This document shows positions 42,741 through 51,617 of a stretch of 64,000 nt of DNA, one piece after another. A model generated the notes under the pieces. That model had not been told where the DNA came from. It did not search any database and saw only the letters and a program-made list of their open reading frames with translations. How positions within the stretch are numbered: position 1 is the first letter of the stretch; every line of letters begins with the position of its first letter. Made by a program: the position numbers and the translations under genes. The DNA comes from Mesorhizobium onobrychidis (GTDB lineage Bacteria; Pseudomonadota; Alphaproteobacteria; Rhizobiales; Rhizobiaceae). The stretch spans positions 124,001 to 188,000 of the forward strand of contig NZ_CP062230.1 in NCBI RefSeq assembly GCF_024707545.1, written 5' to 3'.

Positions 42741-44651
42741 CTACTGATAGAACGGATCCTGTCTGGCTATTTTCTCTAAACTGCGGCGGTCAACCGAATT
42801 TAGCCGGGAAGCCCCCTCGCATACTTTTGGGTTTAGTAGACGGCGGGCAAACGGCCCTGATTGTACGCCCAGATCGCGACCCGGCATCCACAGTCCCTGG
42901 GCGAGGCGCTGGACAATAGCCTGCGCCACAAAGGGCGCGCCATCTTCATCGCATGCCAAATCCGACAATCTCTTGGCGATCCTAGCGGCCGGAATCACCC
43001 CGCAGGCTAGCCAAGTTGATTGTAGTTTTGCCTCAAGGTCCCGCTCCATGGAGCCGGTTAGACTTTCGAAGGGACCTGTCTCGTCGAAGTTGCTCGATAC
43101 CCACTCCTTCCAACTATTACTGCCTCCTGGAGGATCTGCCGAGAAGTTCAGACTGCACCGGTCAGAGTCCGCCAGCGCCACAGCATTTTCTTTCGCATCA
43201 AAGTCTCCGCGATATCCCGCATCAAGCTCTGCGCGCCAGAGAGCCGCCCCTTGGAGGAACGCCCCCTGCAAATGCACGCCATTGAAAGAGGCCCCCTGAA
43301 GTTGTGCGCTCTGAAAGTCAGCACCGACCAAGTTAACGTCTTCAAACCAAGCGCCTTGCAGGTCAGCCGAGTCGAAGGATGCTGCTATCATCTTCGCATT
43401 GCGAATCTGAGTCCCTCTCAGGTCAGCTAGCGCAAATGACGCCCCCGGCGCTCTTGAGAATTCGAACTGCGTCTGCTGGAGATTTGCCGAAACGAAAGAA
43501 GCGCCTCCCAGATCCGCGTCTTGGAGAGACGCCCGTCGAAGGGATGCACCTTCGAAAACCACGCCTCGGAGATCGGTTGAACCGAGATCCGCATCGCTCA
43601 AGTCCGAAGAAGTGAAATCCGCGTTTCTGAGAACGGCTTCTCTCAGTACTGCCCCGCGGAAGTTCCTCTCCTTAAGCGAAATCGTCGTCTCACCCGCGTC
43701 AAAGTCTACATCCTCCTTCCACTTCGTACGGTCGATGGGTTGGACCTTCGGCAAGAAGAGGCGATTCGAGAGAATACTATCTTGCGAGCCTTGATTTCCA
43801 AATAATTGCTGTTTAGCCCACGTCGTTAATGGGAGGCGATCCATCAATTCGTCAGGAAACGTCACAACACCGATCACAAAATATAATAAAAAAATGGTTC
43901 CCGTCAGTGACCCCAACATTTCAGCCGAACGTAAGTCGCGAATTCTCTTCATCCTGCCACTTATAATCGACGGCCAGAGTCGCCACAGAATAAATAGGTC
44001 AATAACAAACACAAGTCTATGACTCCATGTTAACGACTCGCTTTGGTACGGAAGAAATATTACCTGATAAGTAATTAATAATACAACAGGCGCCACTACA
44101 AGACTAATGAGAGCAATAATACGAAGCATCAAGCCGACGACCCCCTTACGCACTTCGCGCGCTCCAGCCAGAAATTGCACGAAGACGTTGCTCGGAAGCT
44201 GACGACGTAGCCTTGTTCTGACTTCCGCATCAGGAATCTGACGTTCAAGTTCGGAATGGAACACACCAACCTTATCTGCAAGAAAGAAGCAGTGCAGCAG
44301 TACGTAAGTATGGACCGTTAGGAATAAAACGGGTCCTAACGAAAAGAAGCCCAACAGAGGAAGTTTAACACTGAGAAACGGCAGATCTACTGGTGTCTCA
44401 CGAAATACATCTTCGTGATTTACACCCAAAACGGCGATAAAAAGATATAGCAGTGCGAACAAGTAGCTGAACCATAGTGCTGTGCTCACACCTGCGGCAT
44501 CTATAACGGCACTCCTGAGTGAAGTGAGATCTATCGCGGTTGCGGCAAGTTCCGACGCCACCGGTGCAAGATCGGCTATTGGTTTCTGAGGCGGGTGCGG
44601 GGGCATCTCATTGGATGGGTCAACGCGACGCCGCGGTACTCTTTTTGCCAT
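42741..44651 (-). CDS. Pentapeptide-repeat membrane protein, 636 aa
   Basis: About five membrane helices occupy residues 57-270, including WFSYLFALLYLFIAVLGV and GLMLRIIALISLVVAPVVLLITYQ. A pentapeptide-repeat right-handed beta helix follows (about 320-475), with units such as ADLGS TDLRG, ASLQD ADLGG ASFVS ANLQQ and ADLQG AWFED. The C-terminal 150 residues form an unassigned domain. Membrane-tethered pentapeptide proteins of this layout recur near conflict genes and in cyanobacteria and proteobacteria, usually without known function. The 5' half is clearly AT-richer than its surroundings, a sign of horizontal acquisition. Confidence 0.75.
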   Translation of the reverse strand: MAKRVPRRRVDPSNEMPPHPPQKPIADLAPVASELAATAIDLTSLRSAVIDAAGVSTALWFSYLFALLYLFIAVLGVNHEDVFRETPVDLPFLSVKLPLLGFFSLGPVLFLTVHTYVLLHCFFLADKVGVFHSELERQIPDAEVRTRLRRQLPSNVFVQFLAGAREVRKGVVGLMLRIIALISLVVAPVVLLITYQVIFLPYQSESLTWSHRLVFVIDLFILWRLWPSIISGRMKRIRDLRSAEMLGSLTGTIFLLYFVIGVVTFPDELMDRLPLTTWAKQQLFGNQGSQDSILSNRLFLPKVQPIDRTKWKEDVDFDAGETTISLKERNFRGAVLREAVLRNADFTSSDLSDADLGSTDLRGVVFEGASLRRASLQDADLGGASFVSANLQQTQFEFSRAPGASFALADLRGTQIRNAKMIAASFDSADLQGAWFEDVNLVGADFQSAQLQGASFNGVHLQGAFLQGAALWRAELDAGYRGDFDAKENAVALADSDRCSLNFSADPPGGSNSWKEWVSSNFDETGPFESLTGSMERDLEAKLQSTWLACGVIPAARIAKRLSDLACDEDGAPFVAQAIVQRLAQGLWMPGRDLGVQSGPFARRLLNPKVCEGASRLNSVDRRSLEKIARQDPFYQ

Positions 44652-44787
44652 GACTAACTCCGCTCAGTGATGGCGCGAATGCCGACCAGAGTGCGATCGT
44701 TGACGAGCCCGAATCGTTTCGAAGGTGGCTCGCTCGTATCGGATTCCAGCGTCCGTTGTCGCAAGTCTGCTCGTCGCATTTTCGTTC

Positions 44788-45069
44788 CGGTATGGGCTTA
44801 CAACAAGAATCTGGACATCACGAGCTGCACTATCATCACCGCGGCGGCCGGAGACCCAATGCGGCAAATCCACGATCGCCAGCCAGTGATCCTCGACCCC
44901 GGTTTACGATGCCTGGCTTGACCCGGATACGCCGGCGGACGCGGCAAAGACGCTGCTCGCGCGGAACCTTGACGGCGAGCTGCAGTTCCATCGCGTCTGC
45001 CGCGCGGTCAACAGCGTTAAGAACCAGGGCGGCGACTGCATCGAGCCAATCTCCTTTGCGCGGCGATAG
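44788..45069 (+). pseudogene. SOS response-associated peptidase (SRAP/YedK) fragment with frameshift
   Basis: One frame gives WAYNKNLDITSCTIIT and then MRQIHDRQPVILDPG; near 44905 the reading passes to another frame as YDAWLDPDTPADAAKTLLAR, followed by ELQFHRVCRAVNSVKNQGGD. Together these are the C-terminal half of the SRAP/HMCES family, which crosslinks to abasic sites in single-stranded DNA. The N-terminal catalytic Cys2 is missing and the frame is broken, so the gene is dead. It ends 50 bases from the converging protease operon. Confidence 0.7.
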
Positions 45070-45119
45070 TCCGGCCTCAACTACCACTTCAAGTGGCTTT
45101 TTCGCGGGCACCATCCAGC

Positions 45120-46154
45120 TCAGCGCTGAGCCCATTTGCGAATTCTGTCGAATACAGCAGGAGTAATTCTCAGGCCACGATTGACAAAATCGCCAGTCGT
45201 ATGGATCGCGACCACATAACGTTGCTGTTTCTTTTCGTCAAAGTAGTAGATTGGACTGCCGCTGTGCCCGCCCTCCGTATCGACCATATATTCTACGAAA
45301 TCCTTATCCCATTTGCTGATACGGCCTGCATTGTACCATAGCGTTCCCAATGGCTTGTTGGCTTCCTTTGGATAGCCGGCGTTGTTGACGAAGAGCAGGT
45401 CGACCTCGCTTTCTTCATCCGCCGTATACGCCCTCAGGCCAAAATATCCGAGCCGCGCGCCGAGAGCTTCGTGTTCCACTTCGTTCTCCGAGGTCTTCGG
45501 AATGCGAATTGCTGCGAAATCAAATGCGGGCGCGGCGGCCTCCTTGGCATCCTCCGCAGTCCATTCAGGAGGGATCTCGAAACTGTCGGTGACGACATAA
45601 CCGTAAGGCGCGAGCGTCCCATTCCGACCCGGAAGGATGCGGACTCGCTTTGCCTTGCGAGGCCGCTGCCAGCCGAAGAGCCGCCGATCGACCAATACGT
45701 GGGCTGCGGTAATGACTGTATGCGGACCAATCAAGAATCCGGTGCCCATTCCTACAGGCCCGCTCTCGTATTCAACCTCCAAGTGGCAAATGCAGCGCCA
45801 GGGCGTCATCGCCGTATCGGTGACGCGCGTGCGGTTGTCGGCTCCAATCACGTTTTCAGGTTTTGCGGCAGGCGAACCGAGAAAAACGGGGCCCGGGTTA
45901 CCACTCCCTTGAGAAAAAAAGCCGCCGTCTGGCATCGCTGCCACAATCGTTGCGCCTGCTACCCGCTTGGTTTCAAAGCCTGCTGTTACTGCGCGGAATA
46001 GGTCGAAACCGGGAACATTCTCTGGCGAGCCGCCACCATTGGTCTCGCCCATGCGGCTTGGCAGAATCAAAGCCTCTCTCTCTGCTTTGGCCCCCGAAGC
46101 TTCCGGCCGTGGCTTCGAAGCATTCCCGGCTTTCCGATATGTGCGCTTCGCCAT
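45120..46154 (-). CDS. Trypsin-like serine protease, 344 aa
   Basis: Last gene of the four-gene protease operon; its ATG overlaps the stop of the previous gene (ATGA). The N-terminal 115 residues are charged and unstructured in appearance. The S1-type (V8/glutamyl-endopeptidase-like) domain then follows, with His in VITAAHVL (about 152), Asp in FDFAAIRI (about 212) and Ser in GGHSGSPIYY (about 298). No signal peptide is present, so the enzyme would act in the cytoplasm, unlike most bacterial V8-type proteases. The N-terminal extension may be a propeptide or docking segment. Confidence 0.85.
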   Translation of the reverse strand: MAKRTYRKAGNASKPRPEASGAKAEREALILPSRMGETNGGGSPENVPGFDLFRAVTAGFETKRVAGATIVAAMPDGGFFSQGSGNPGPVFLGSPAAKPENVIGADNRTRVTDTAMTPWRCICHLEVEYESGPVGMGTGFLIGPHTVITAAHVLVDRRLFGWQRPRKAKRVRILPGRNGTLAPYGYVVTDSFEIPPEWTAEDAKEAAAPAFDFAAIRIPKTSENEVEHEALGARLGYFGLRAYTADEESEVDLLFVNNAGYPKEANKPLGTLWYNAGRISKWDKDFVEYMVDTEGGHSGSPIYYFDEKKQQRYVVAIHTTGDFVNRGLRITPAVFDRIRKWAQR

Positions 46155-49100
46155 CACGTTTCACCCAGATATTCGGCAATCGAGACGCGGCGGTAGCCCT
46201 TCGGGACAGGTGTTTCCACTCCAGCCGGAACGATTGTGAGCGGGCTAGGGAACGCGCTTTCGGCATGTGTGCGATTGCTCGCCACCTGCGCCCAATCGTA
46301 CTCGAACAGCTCGGCAAAATAGGCATTCGCCTCACGATTCCAGATCACTAGGCTCGCATCCCGATTGGGGCCGGTTCCGGCCGCTGTCCAATTCTGTGAA
46401 CCAAGGATCGCGACCCCGTCGTCGATTAGGATGCCTTTAGTGTGGCACGTACCGAAGTAGCGCAGGTGCTCAGGATCAGTCTTGATCCCAAATTTCTTCA
46501 GGCGTCGGATCGTCTCTTTCTCGCTTCCTCGAATGCTGCGGAAAATGATCCGCACATCAAGGCCCGCGCGCTGCTGCTGGCGAACCGCGTCGGCGATCTT
46601 GAGGAAATGCGCGGGCGTATCATTCACCTCGGTCCACAGCGAGAACGACTGATTCTCGATCAGCACGCGCTCCTGCGCGTTGGCGATGAGGCTAGCGACC
46701 ACTTCGGGATAGTTGTCGGGCGTCAGCAGCGGCTGGACCATGATCTCTCCGCTGAGGACCTTCGGCGGAAAGGCTCGGAAACGAGCGGGGCGGCGGGGTG
46801 CTTCCTCCAGCGGAACAAGGATATGTGGCAGCTCGGGCACGAACGCTTCAGTCCGGGCAGCCTCGTCATTGTCCACATAGTCCTGTTCGAGATGATTGCG
46901 GAACGTGTGGGCCAGACCAGCATGCTCCACGACCGCATGCCATTCTCGGTTATATGCGGCGACATCATCCCAGGTTAGTGCCTCGATTTCTGAGATCGGC
47001 CGATCAATCGGCGCTTGGTTCGAGGATTGCCAGTTTCCGCTGGAGAGCCAGAAGGCTTTGTCGGAAACTGTACTGCCGGACCGGTCGCTCCAGACAGCTA
47101 CCTTGATATGATAGGCCGTCGGAAACAATCCCTGGCCGCCAAGCGAGGCCCCCGCCCATTTGAAGCGGCTTTCGGCAATCTGTTCCAGTTCGTCGAGCGT
47201 CTTGCTTTCCGGGATGTCGTTCTTTTTGGTCTGGCCCTCAGTGTCGTCAGGGAACTCCGCGTCAGCACGTTGGCGGTCAAGCGTGAGCGTGATTCTTGTG
47301 CGTGCCCGACTAGCAATGTCCTTGATGGCCTTCACCACGTGCGGAGCTGTCATGTGATACATGCCGACAGTGAACTGATTGTACGTGTGCTGGGTCAAGA
47401 ACTGTTGGAGTACCGGCCAGCCGGCTTCGGGACTAACATGGAGCGTGATTGTCATCTGGTCGGTAACCGGATTCAAATTGAAACGCGGATCGCCAAGATC
47501 GCGTCTATATCCGGCCTGGCGGCCGCCGAATGCTTCGCGCGAGACAGCCATCAGTTCGGCCACCACCGTCTCGGGGTCGGCAAACTCGACCGCGATTTCG
47601 ACGCCATTGAACTTAGGCGGTAAGCCGTACGTTGCGGGGTCGACGCTTGCATCCGGACGCACCCCGACGATGACACCCAAGTCATCGGTGACGAGTCCAT
47701 CGCGGAACAAATAGTCGGCTTTGACTGAGAGGATGGCCTTGTCGCCTGTAAGATGTTTGCGCACCGACGCGGCCGCGGTCTCCACCACTTTTGGGTCGGG
47801 GTTGGAACTCACGGGCGCCGTGGACGGTGCCCCCGTCCCATTCGGCCCAAGCTGCTGCCTGGCCCCGCCTGGCAGCGCGGGCGTGCCGAGGCGCACGCTG
47901 ATCTCGAGCGGCACGACGATCTTGAGGCTGCTGTCGCTCGTCAGTCCAATTTGACCGCTGTCGACCGCACCGGCATTCGCTATGGACCCCGAGCCGGGCG
48001 GGCTTTGCGTGGCGGCGGGAGACGCCGGATCCACCAACAACGATGGGCGCGGTGTGTCGACGGCCACGATCTTCCAGGGTCGCTCACGCACAATACGGGC
48101 AAGTTCGGTAGCAGGAACCGCGTAGTTGGCGCGAAACATCGATCCGCTATAGTGCAGACCGAGTGCCTTGCCGGTTTCAATATCGAGTACGACGGACCCG
48201 GAATTACCGGGGAGAGTCGAGCAATCGTGCGTCAATCCCCATTGATGTGGCGCCGTCACCCGGCCGGGTGCAAGTCGCTTCTTGCCGAAGACGCGTCCGA
48301 ACAGCTGAACGAACTTTTCAGCATCATATGACCTGGAATCGTCACCGGGATATCCGATGACGGCAACGTTGCGCCCTGGAGCCGGCGCCTCGACGGCAAG
48401 CCTAATCGGTCCGGACAGCCGGTCCTCGCCGGCTTTCAGGGCAACCCGTAGAAGCGCGATGTCCAGAACTTCGTCGTCGGAAATCCAGATCACATCTGTG
48501 ACCACAAATTCGCGCGGCGGGCCGTCTTCGATCTCCTCGCGAAAGTCAATACGGGCTGATTGCGGGCGGCCGAAATCACGCGTGCCTCGGCGAAACACGA
48601 AACCTGCGCCCGAGCGCTGCGCGAATTTGTGTCCGACATGCGCATTGGTAACGACAATGTCGCTGTCGAGGTCGGTGGCGAGCACCCAACCGGTACCGAC
48701 CCACTCGTATTCCGCGTTGTTGTCGAGTTCAATTCGTCCGATTGCGGGAAGTGCAGGGGTGAGGATGTCGCGCCGTTGTTCAAGGAGCTTCAGGATTTCC
48801 GGCGAGCTACGGTCGTTTGGATCGGTGAAGGTGAAATTGCGTTCGACTTCGTCGCGCCGAATCCATAGCACCGGGCGATGCCAAAGTATGACCGCCTCGA
48901 GACTGGCAACCTCAGGGTGTCCGGACTCCAGCCCGCCCGTCTCAGGTTGGGCCTCGTGCGGCGGGGCACTTTCAAAGTTGGGGCCCTCCGTACCCTTGAT
49001 TGTCGCAACCTTGCGACGGAGCAGCTCAAGATACCGTTGTGCCGGTTCCATGAATGCTCCCTCTCCTCGTCCAGAGATCGCTCGACCCGCCTGAACCGCG

Positions 49101-50611
49101 CGACGCGAACGGTTTGTGGTTGATATGTTTCGGCGGGATTGCTCCACCTGCTCAACCGCCTGGCGCACCGTGCGCTCTGGAATTCCGATTTCAGCTGCGA
49201 GCTTGGCTGCATTGAATTCTCGTTGACGACGGCTATTCCGTTCCGTTTCGTCCTCGATCAGATTGAGCAGCCAGTCGGGCAAACTGGCTTCTTGCCCCGC
49301 CACGTTCACCGCTTCGGCTCCAGGCTGTTCGCTCGCCCCGGTCCGTTGATCCGAGCCGGAAAATGTCCAGTGCGTTTCCCCAGCCAAGAAAGGGTCGCCA
49401 CTGGCGTCCCATTGCGTCCACACGGCATCGCCGAAGAGCTTCGTCCCAAACCGATCGAGCAGGCTTCCGGCCGGCACCACACTTGCCTTCGATGCGGCGG
49501 CTCGCAATATCGCCTCGGATCCCATGCGGAACATCGGCGGCATCTCGACAGGCATGTCGGGAGCGGCGGTTCCGAATCTCGACGCGCTCAAGATCTTAAG
49601 TGCCGTAACATCCGACGAGTCTGGCAGCAGGCGTTCGAGATTTCCCAGCACTTCGTTTCGCAGTGGCTGCTCACCGCTTGGGTCCGCAAACAGAGAATAA
49701 GCTCCGATCAACCCGAGCATCGGGTTCTGAAATTTTCCGGAGAGCGCCTCCCTGCGCAGGTCGCGCGGCAGAAGGTCCAGCCCGCCTTCAAGTCCGGCAA
49801 GTGCCGCATCCATGGCAGCGGTAAGACGGCTCTCCGGATCAAAGCCATTTCCTCTAGGCGCAAGGAAAAAACTCGCCGCCGCAAGATTTGGGGTCCCGCC
49901 GGACGGAATGAACAGTTGGCTGTCCCACCGGCCGAAGACGTGGATCGGCATCACACGGTCGATATTGCCTCGATGCGCGAGCAAATAGCAGCCGGGCTGA
50001 ACTCGCGCCGAGAATGCCACCCAGCCGTCGCTCACGTTCCTCGCAGTTACCCCCGCACCAAAGGAGGTAACCAAACTGCCGTCGCTGCGATGGAGCGTCA
50101 TCTGTTGAGACGGATCCTTCAGATTACTCCGCTCTCTGCTCTCGGTTCTAAAGAAAATAAACAAGCGAGATGCGTTGGCCCCGGCATTGAAGATTTTGTC
50201 GGCGGCGCCAGTGGCCTTCTTGCTGAATTCAGCGGCCGTGTACGAATAGTATTCATGAGCCGTACTTGTATCAAACGTTGGCACCGCGGAGGTACGCAAA
50301 GGCTCTTCATAGAGTTCTTCTGACGCGCCAGTGTGGCGAATAACCCTTTCAAAGCTTTCGCCGCCCCGGAGAACCCGCGCGGTATAGAGGCCGGCCGGGA
50401 CATTAGCCCTCACTTCCCCGTACCCTTCGGCGTTCACATTGTCCCATCCGTCGAGGAGGATGATCTTGCTGTGCCCGGACGGTGTGTTCAGGTCGCCCTG
50501 CACATGCACCGTCACGACCAGAGGAAACGATTGCGGTTGCGATACCCGCCGGGAGCGTGACGTGCGGCGCGTCGAGACGCGAGCGCCAGAGCGTGGCTTA
50601 GAAGGTGACAT
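46154..50611 (-). CDS. Multidomain protein: beta domains, trypsin-like protease, phospholipase D-like domain, 1485 aa
   Basis: The start at 50611 overlaps the caspase gene end by 14 bases. Residues about 20-370 are a beta-rich N-terminal region (VVTVHVQGDLNTPSGHSKI, VPAGLYTARVLRGGESFERV). A basic helical segment around 470-520 follows (RQREFNAAKLAAEIGIPERTV is within it). The serine protease domain has His658 (VVTNAHVGHK), Asp717 (LDIALLRV) and Ser804 (LPGNSGSVVL). A linker and mixed domain precede the C-terminal phospholipase D-like part. That part has two HKD-type motifs: H1168-x-K1170 (YHIKVAVWSD, Asp displaced by one position) and a canonical H1390-T-K-G-I-L-I-D1397, each followed by SGNWQSSN or GSQNWTAAG. 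No signal peptide or membrane helix is seen. I infer a protease that is itself activated or that releases a lipid- or nucleic-acid-cutting effector. Confidence 0.85.
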   Translation of the reverse strand: MSPSKPRSGARVSTRRTSRSRRVSQPQSFPLVVTVHVQGDLNTPSGHSKIILLDGWDNVNAEGYGEVRANVPAGLYTARVLRGGESFERVIRHTGASEELYEEPLRTSAVPTFDTSTAHEYYSYTAAEFSKKATGAADKIFNAGANASRLFIFFRTESRERSNLKDPSQQMTLHRSDGSLVTSFGAGVTARNVSDGWVAFSARVQPGCYLLAHRGNIDRVMPIHVFGRWDSQLFIPSGGTPNLAAASFFLAPRGNGFDPESRLTAAMDAALAGLEGGLDLLPRDLRREALSGKFQNPMLGLIGAYSLFADPSGEQPLRNEVLGNLERLLPDSSDVTALKILSASRFGTAAPDMPVEMPPMFRMGSEAILRAAASKASVVPAGSLLDRFGTKLFGDAVWTQWDASGDPFLAGETHWTFSGSDQRTGASEQPGAEAVNVAGQEASLPDWLLNLIEDETERNSRRQREFNAAKLAAEIGIPERTVRQAVEQVEQSRRNISTTNRSRRAVQAGRAISGRGEGAFMEPAQRYLELLRRKVATIKGTEGPNFESAPPHEAQPETGGLESGHPEVASLEAVILWHRPVLWIRRDEVERNFTFTDPNDRSSPEILKLLEQRRDILTPALPAIGRIELDNNAEYEWVGTGWVLATDLDSDIVVTNAHVGHKFAQRSGAGFVFRRGTRDFGRPQSARIDFREEIEDGPPREFVVTDVIWISDDEVLDIALLRVALKAGEDRLSGPIRLAVEAPAPGRNVAVIGYPGDDSRSYDAEKFVQLFGRVFGKKRLAPGRVTAPHQWGLTHDCSTLPGNSGSVVLDIETGKALGLHYSGSMFRANYAVPATELARIVRERPWKIVAVDTPRPSLLVDPASPAATQSPPGSGSIANAGAVDSGQIGLTSDSSLKIVVPLEISVRLGTPALPGGARQQLGPNGTGAPSTAPVSSNPDPKVVETAAASVRKHLTGDKAILSVKADYLFRDGLVTDDLGVIVGVRPDASVDPATYGLPPKFNGVEIAVEFADPETVVAELMAVSREAFGGRQAGYRRDLGDPRFNLNPVTDQMTITLHVSPEAGWPVLQQFLTQHTYNQFTVGMYHMTAPHVVKAIKDIASRARTRITLTLDRQRADAEFPDDTEGQTKKNDIPESKTLDELEQIAESRFKWAGASLGGQGLFPTAYHIKVAVWSDRSGSTVSDKAFWLSSGNWQSSNQAPIDRPISEIEALTWDDVAAYNREWHAVVEHAGLAHTFRNHLEQDYVDNDEAARTEAFVPELPHILVPLEEAPRRPARFRAFPPKVLSGEIMVQPLLTPDNYPEVVASLIANAQERVLIENQSFSLWTEVNDTPAHFLKIADAVRQQQRAGLDVRIIFRSIRGSEKETIRRLKKFGIKTDPEHLRYFGTCHTKGILIDDGVAILGSQNWTAAGTGPNRDASLVIWNREANAYFAELFEYDWAQVASNRTHAESAFPSPLTIVPAGVETPVPKGYRRVSIAEYLGET

Positions 50612-51611
50612 CGTTGAAACCTGGCACTGGCTGAAATCGAAAGTTGTACTGAGTCCCCGTTCCGATTTCTGTGAGGCAGTAGAGCCCAGGCCGGAGCCCA
50701 AGCGTCCACGGAGCCGTCGTCACATCCGCTTGATGCACGGGCGTGAGATCGGGATCCTCCAGCAGAATCTGGCCCTGGCGCGCTGCAGAAAATCGGATGG
50801 TGCAATTGGCGATCGGCTTTGCCGACCCGAACAACGTGTGGCCGGGCAAATCGGACGGAACCTGCGCAATTTGTTTGTGATTACTTGCTTTTGCCACTAG
50901 CTGTACATTTTTCTCCAAGTACTCTTGGAGGGCCGCAGCAGTAACACCGCCGGCAGGTCGCGCAGCCGCGCCTGACAGCGCCGCAAGCAGGACCTCAGTG
51001 AAATGTCCGCGCACCTCGTCATCTGTCGTGTCGGGTGCTTCAAACGCCGTGTCTCCAAACTCGGTAGCGTAGCCGATTAGGTGGCGTTTGGCGCCGGCGC
51101 CATCGACCGGTACTGCACAGCCGAGTTCGGACGCGCGTCCGATCACGCCGCCCTGCCGGATCCGGCAGCAGTCAAGAAAGACGATGACCTCCCGAAACGG
51201 GGAGCATTGCTTCAAGTATTCTAGGTATTGGTGCGAGCTTAGCGCGGCGTGCCGCCGCATGCCTGACCAGTTGGCAAGACAAAGCGCTACATTGTGGGTA
51301 TCCATAGACAGACCGTGACCGCTAAAATAGAAGTACAAGCGTTCGGCGGGGCCGCCTGCTGCTGCTGCCGCTGTCACGATCCGCTCCAGCGCGTTGTCTA
51401 TTTCTTCGTGGATTGGACGAACAGGATTGTCGCTTGAGACGATAAGCTCGCAGTTGGCAGGATCGAGCCCGCCGCCAATAGTTGTGTCACATAGCCAGTC
51501 CTTGAATCGTGTCGCGTCCCTGACGGCCCCCTGCAACGTTCGGCGGGAGCCGTAGCCAGGATAGTCGTTGATCCCGATCACTAGCGCGTAGTGAGTTGGC
51601 CGCTTAGGCAT
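50598..51611 (-). CDS. Caspase-like peptidase (C14), 337 aa
   Basis: Begins THYALVIGINDYPGYGSRRTL, the strand typical of bacterial caspase-like (metacaspase/orthocaspase) domains. Catalytic His99 lies in FYFSGHGLS and Cys149 in VIVFLDCCRIRQG; the caspase domain covers about residues 5-250. The C-terminal 80 residues form a small beta domain ending with LGLRPGLYCLTEIGTGTQYNF, similar in style to the N-terminal part of the protein encoded next (VPAGLYTARV). Cytoplasmic by lack of a signal peptide. Bacterial caspase-like enzymes in multi-gene conflict systems are often activated by a sensor and cleave a partner protein. Confidence 0.88.
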   Translation of the reverse strand: MPKRPTHYALVIGINDYPGYGSRRTLQGAVRDATRFKDWLCDTTIGGGLDPANCELIVSSDNPVRPIHEEIDNALERIVTAAAAAGGPAERLYFYFSGHGLSMDTHNVALCLANWSGMRRHAALSSHQYLEYLKQCSPFREVIVFLDCCRIRQGGVIGRASELGCAVPVDGAGAKRHLIGYATEFGDTAFEAPDTTDDEVRGHFTEVLLAALSGAAARPAGGVTAAALQEYLEKNVQLVAKASNHKQIAQVPSDLPGHTLFGSAKPIANCTIRFSAARQGQILLEDPDLTPVHQADVTTAPWTLGLRPGLYCLTEIGTGTQYNFRFQPVPGFNDVTF

Positions 51612-51617
51612 CGATCA

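Noticed and set aside
42741..44651. Pentapeptide coding repeats as a possible DNA repeat array or CRISPR
   Set aside because: The periodicity is 15 bases at the protein level with degenerate DNA and no spacers.
49139..50323. 394-aa open frame on the plus strand
   Set aside because: Antisense shadow of the multidomain protease gene; low-complexity Arg/His-rich translation.
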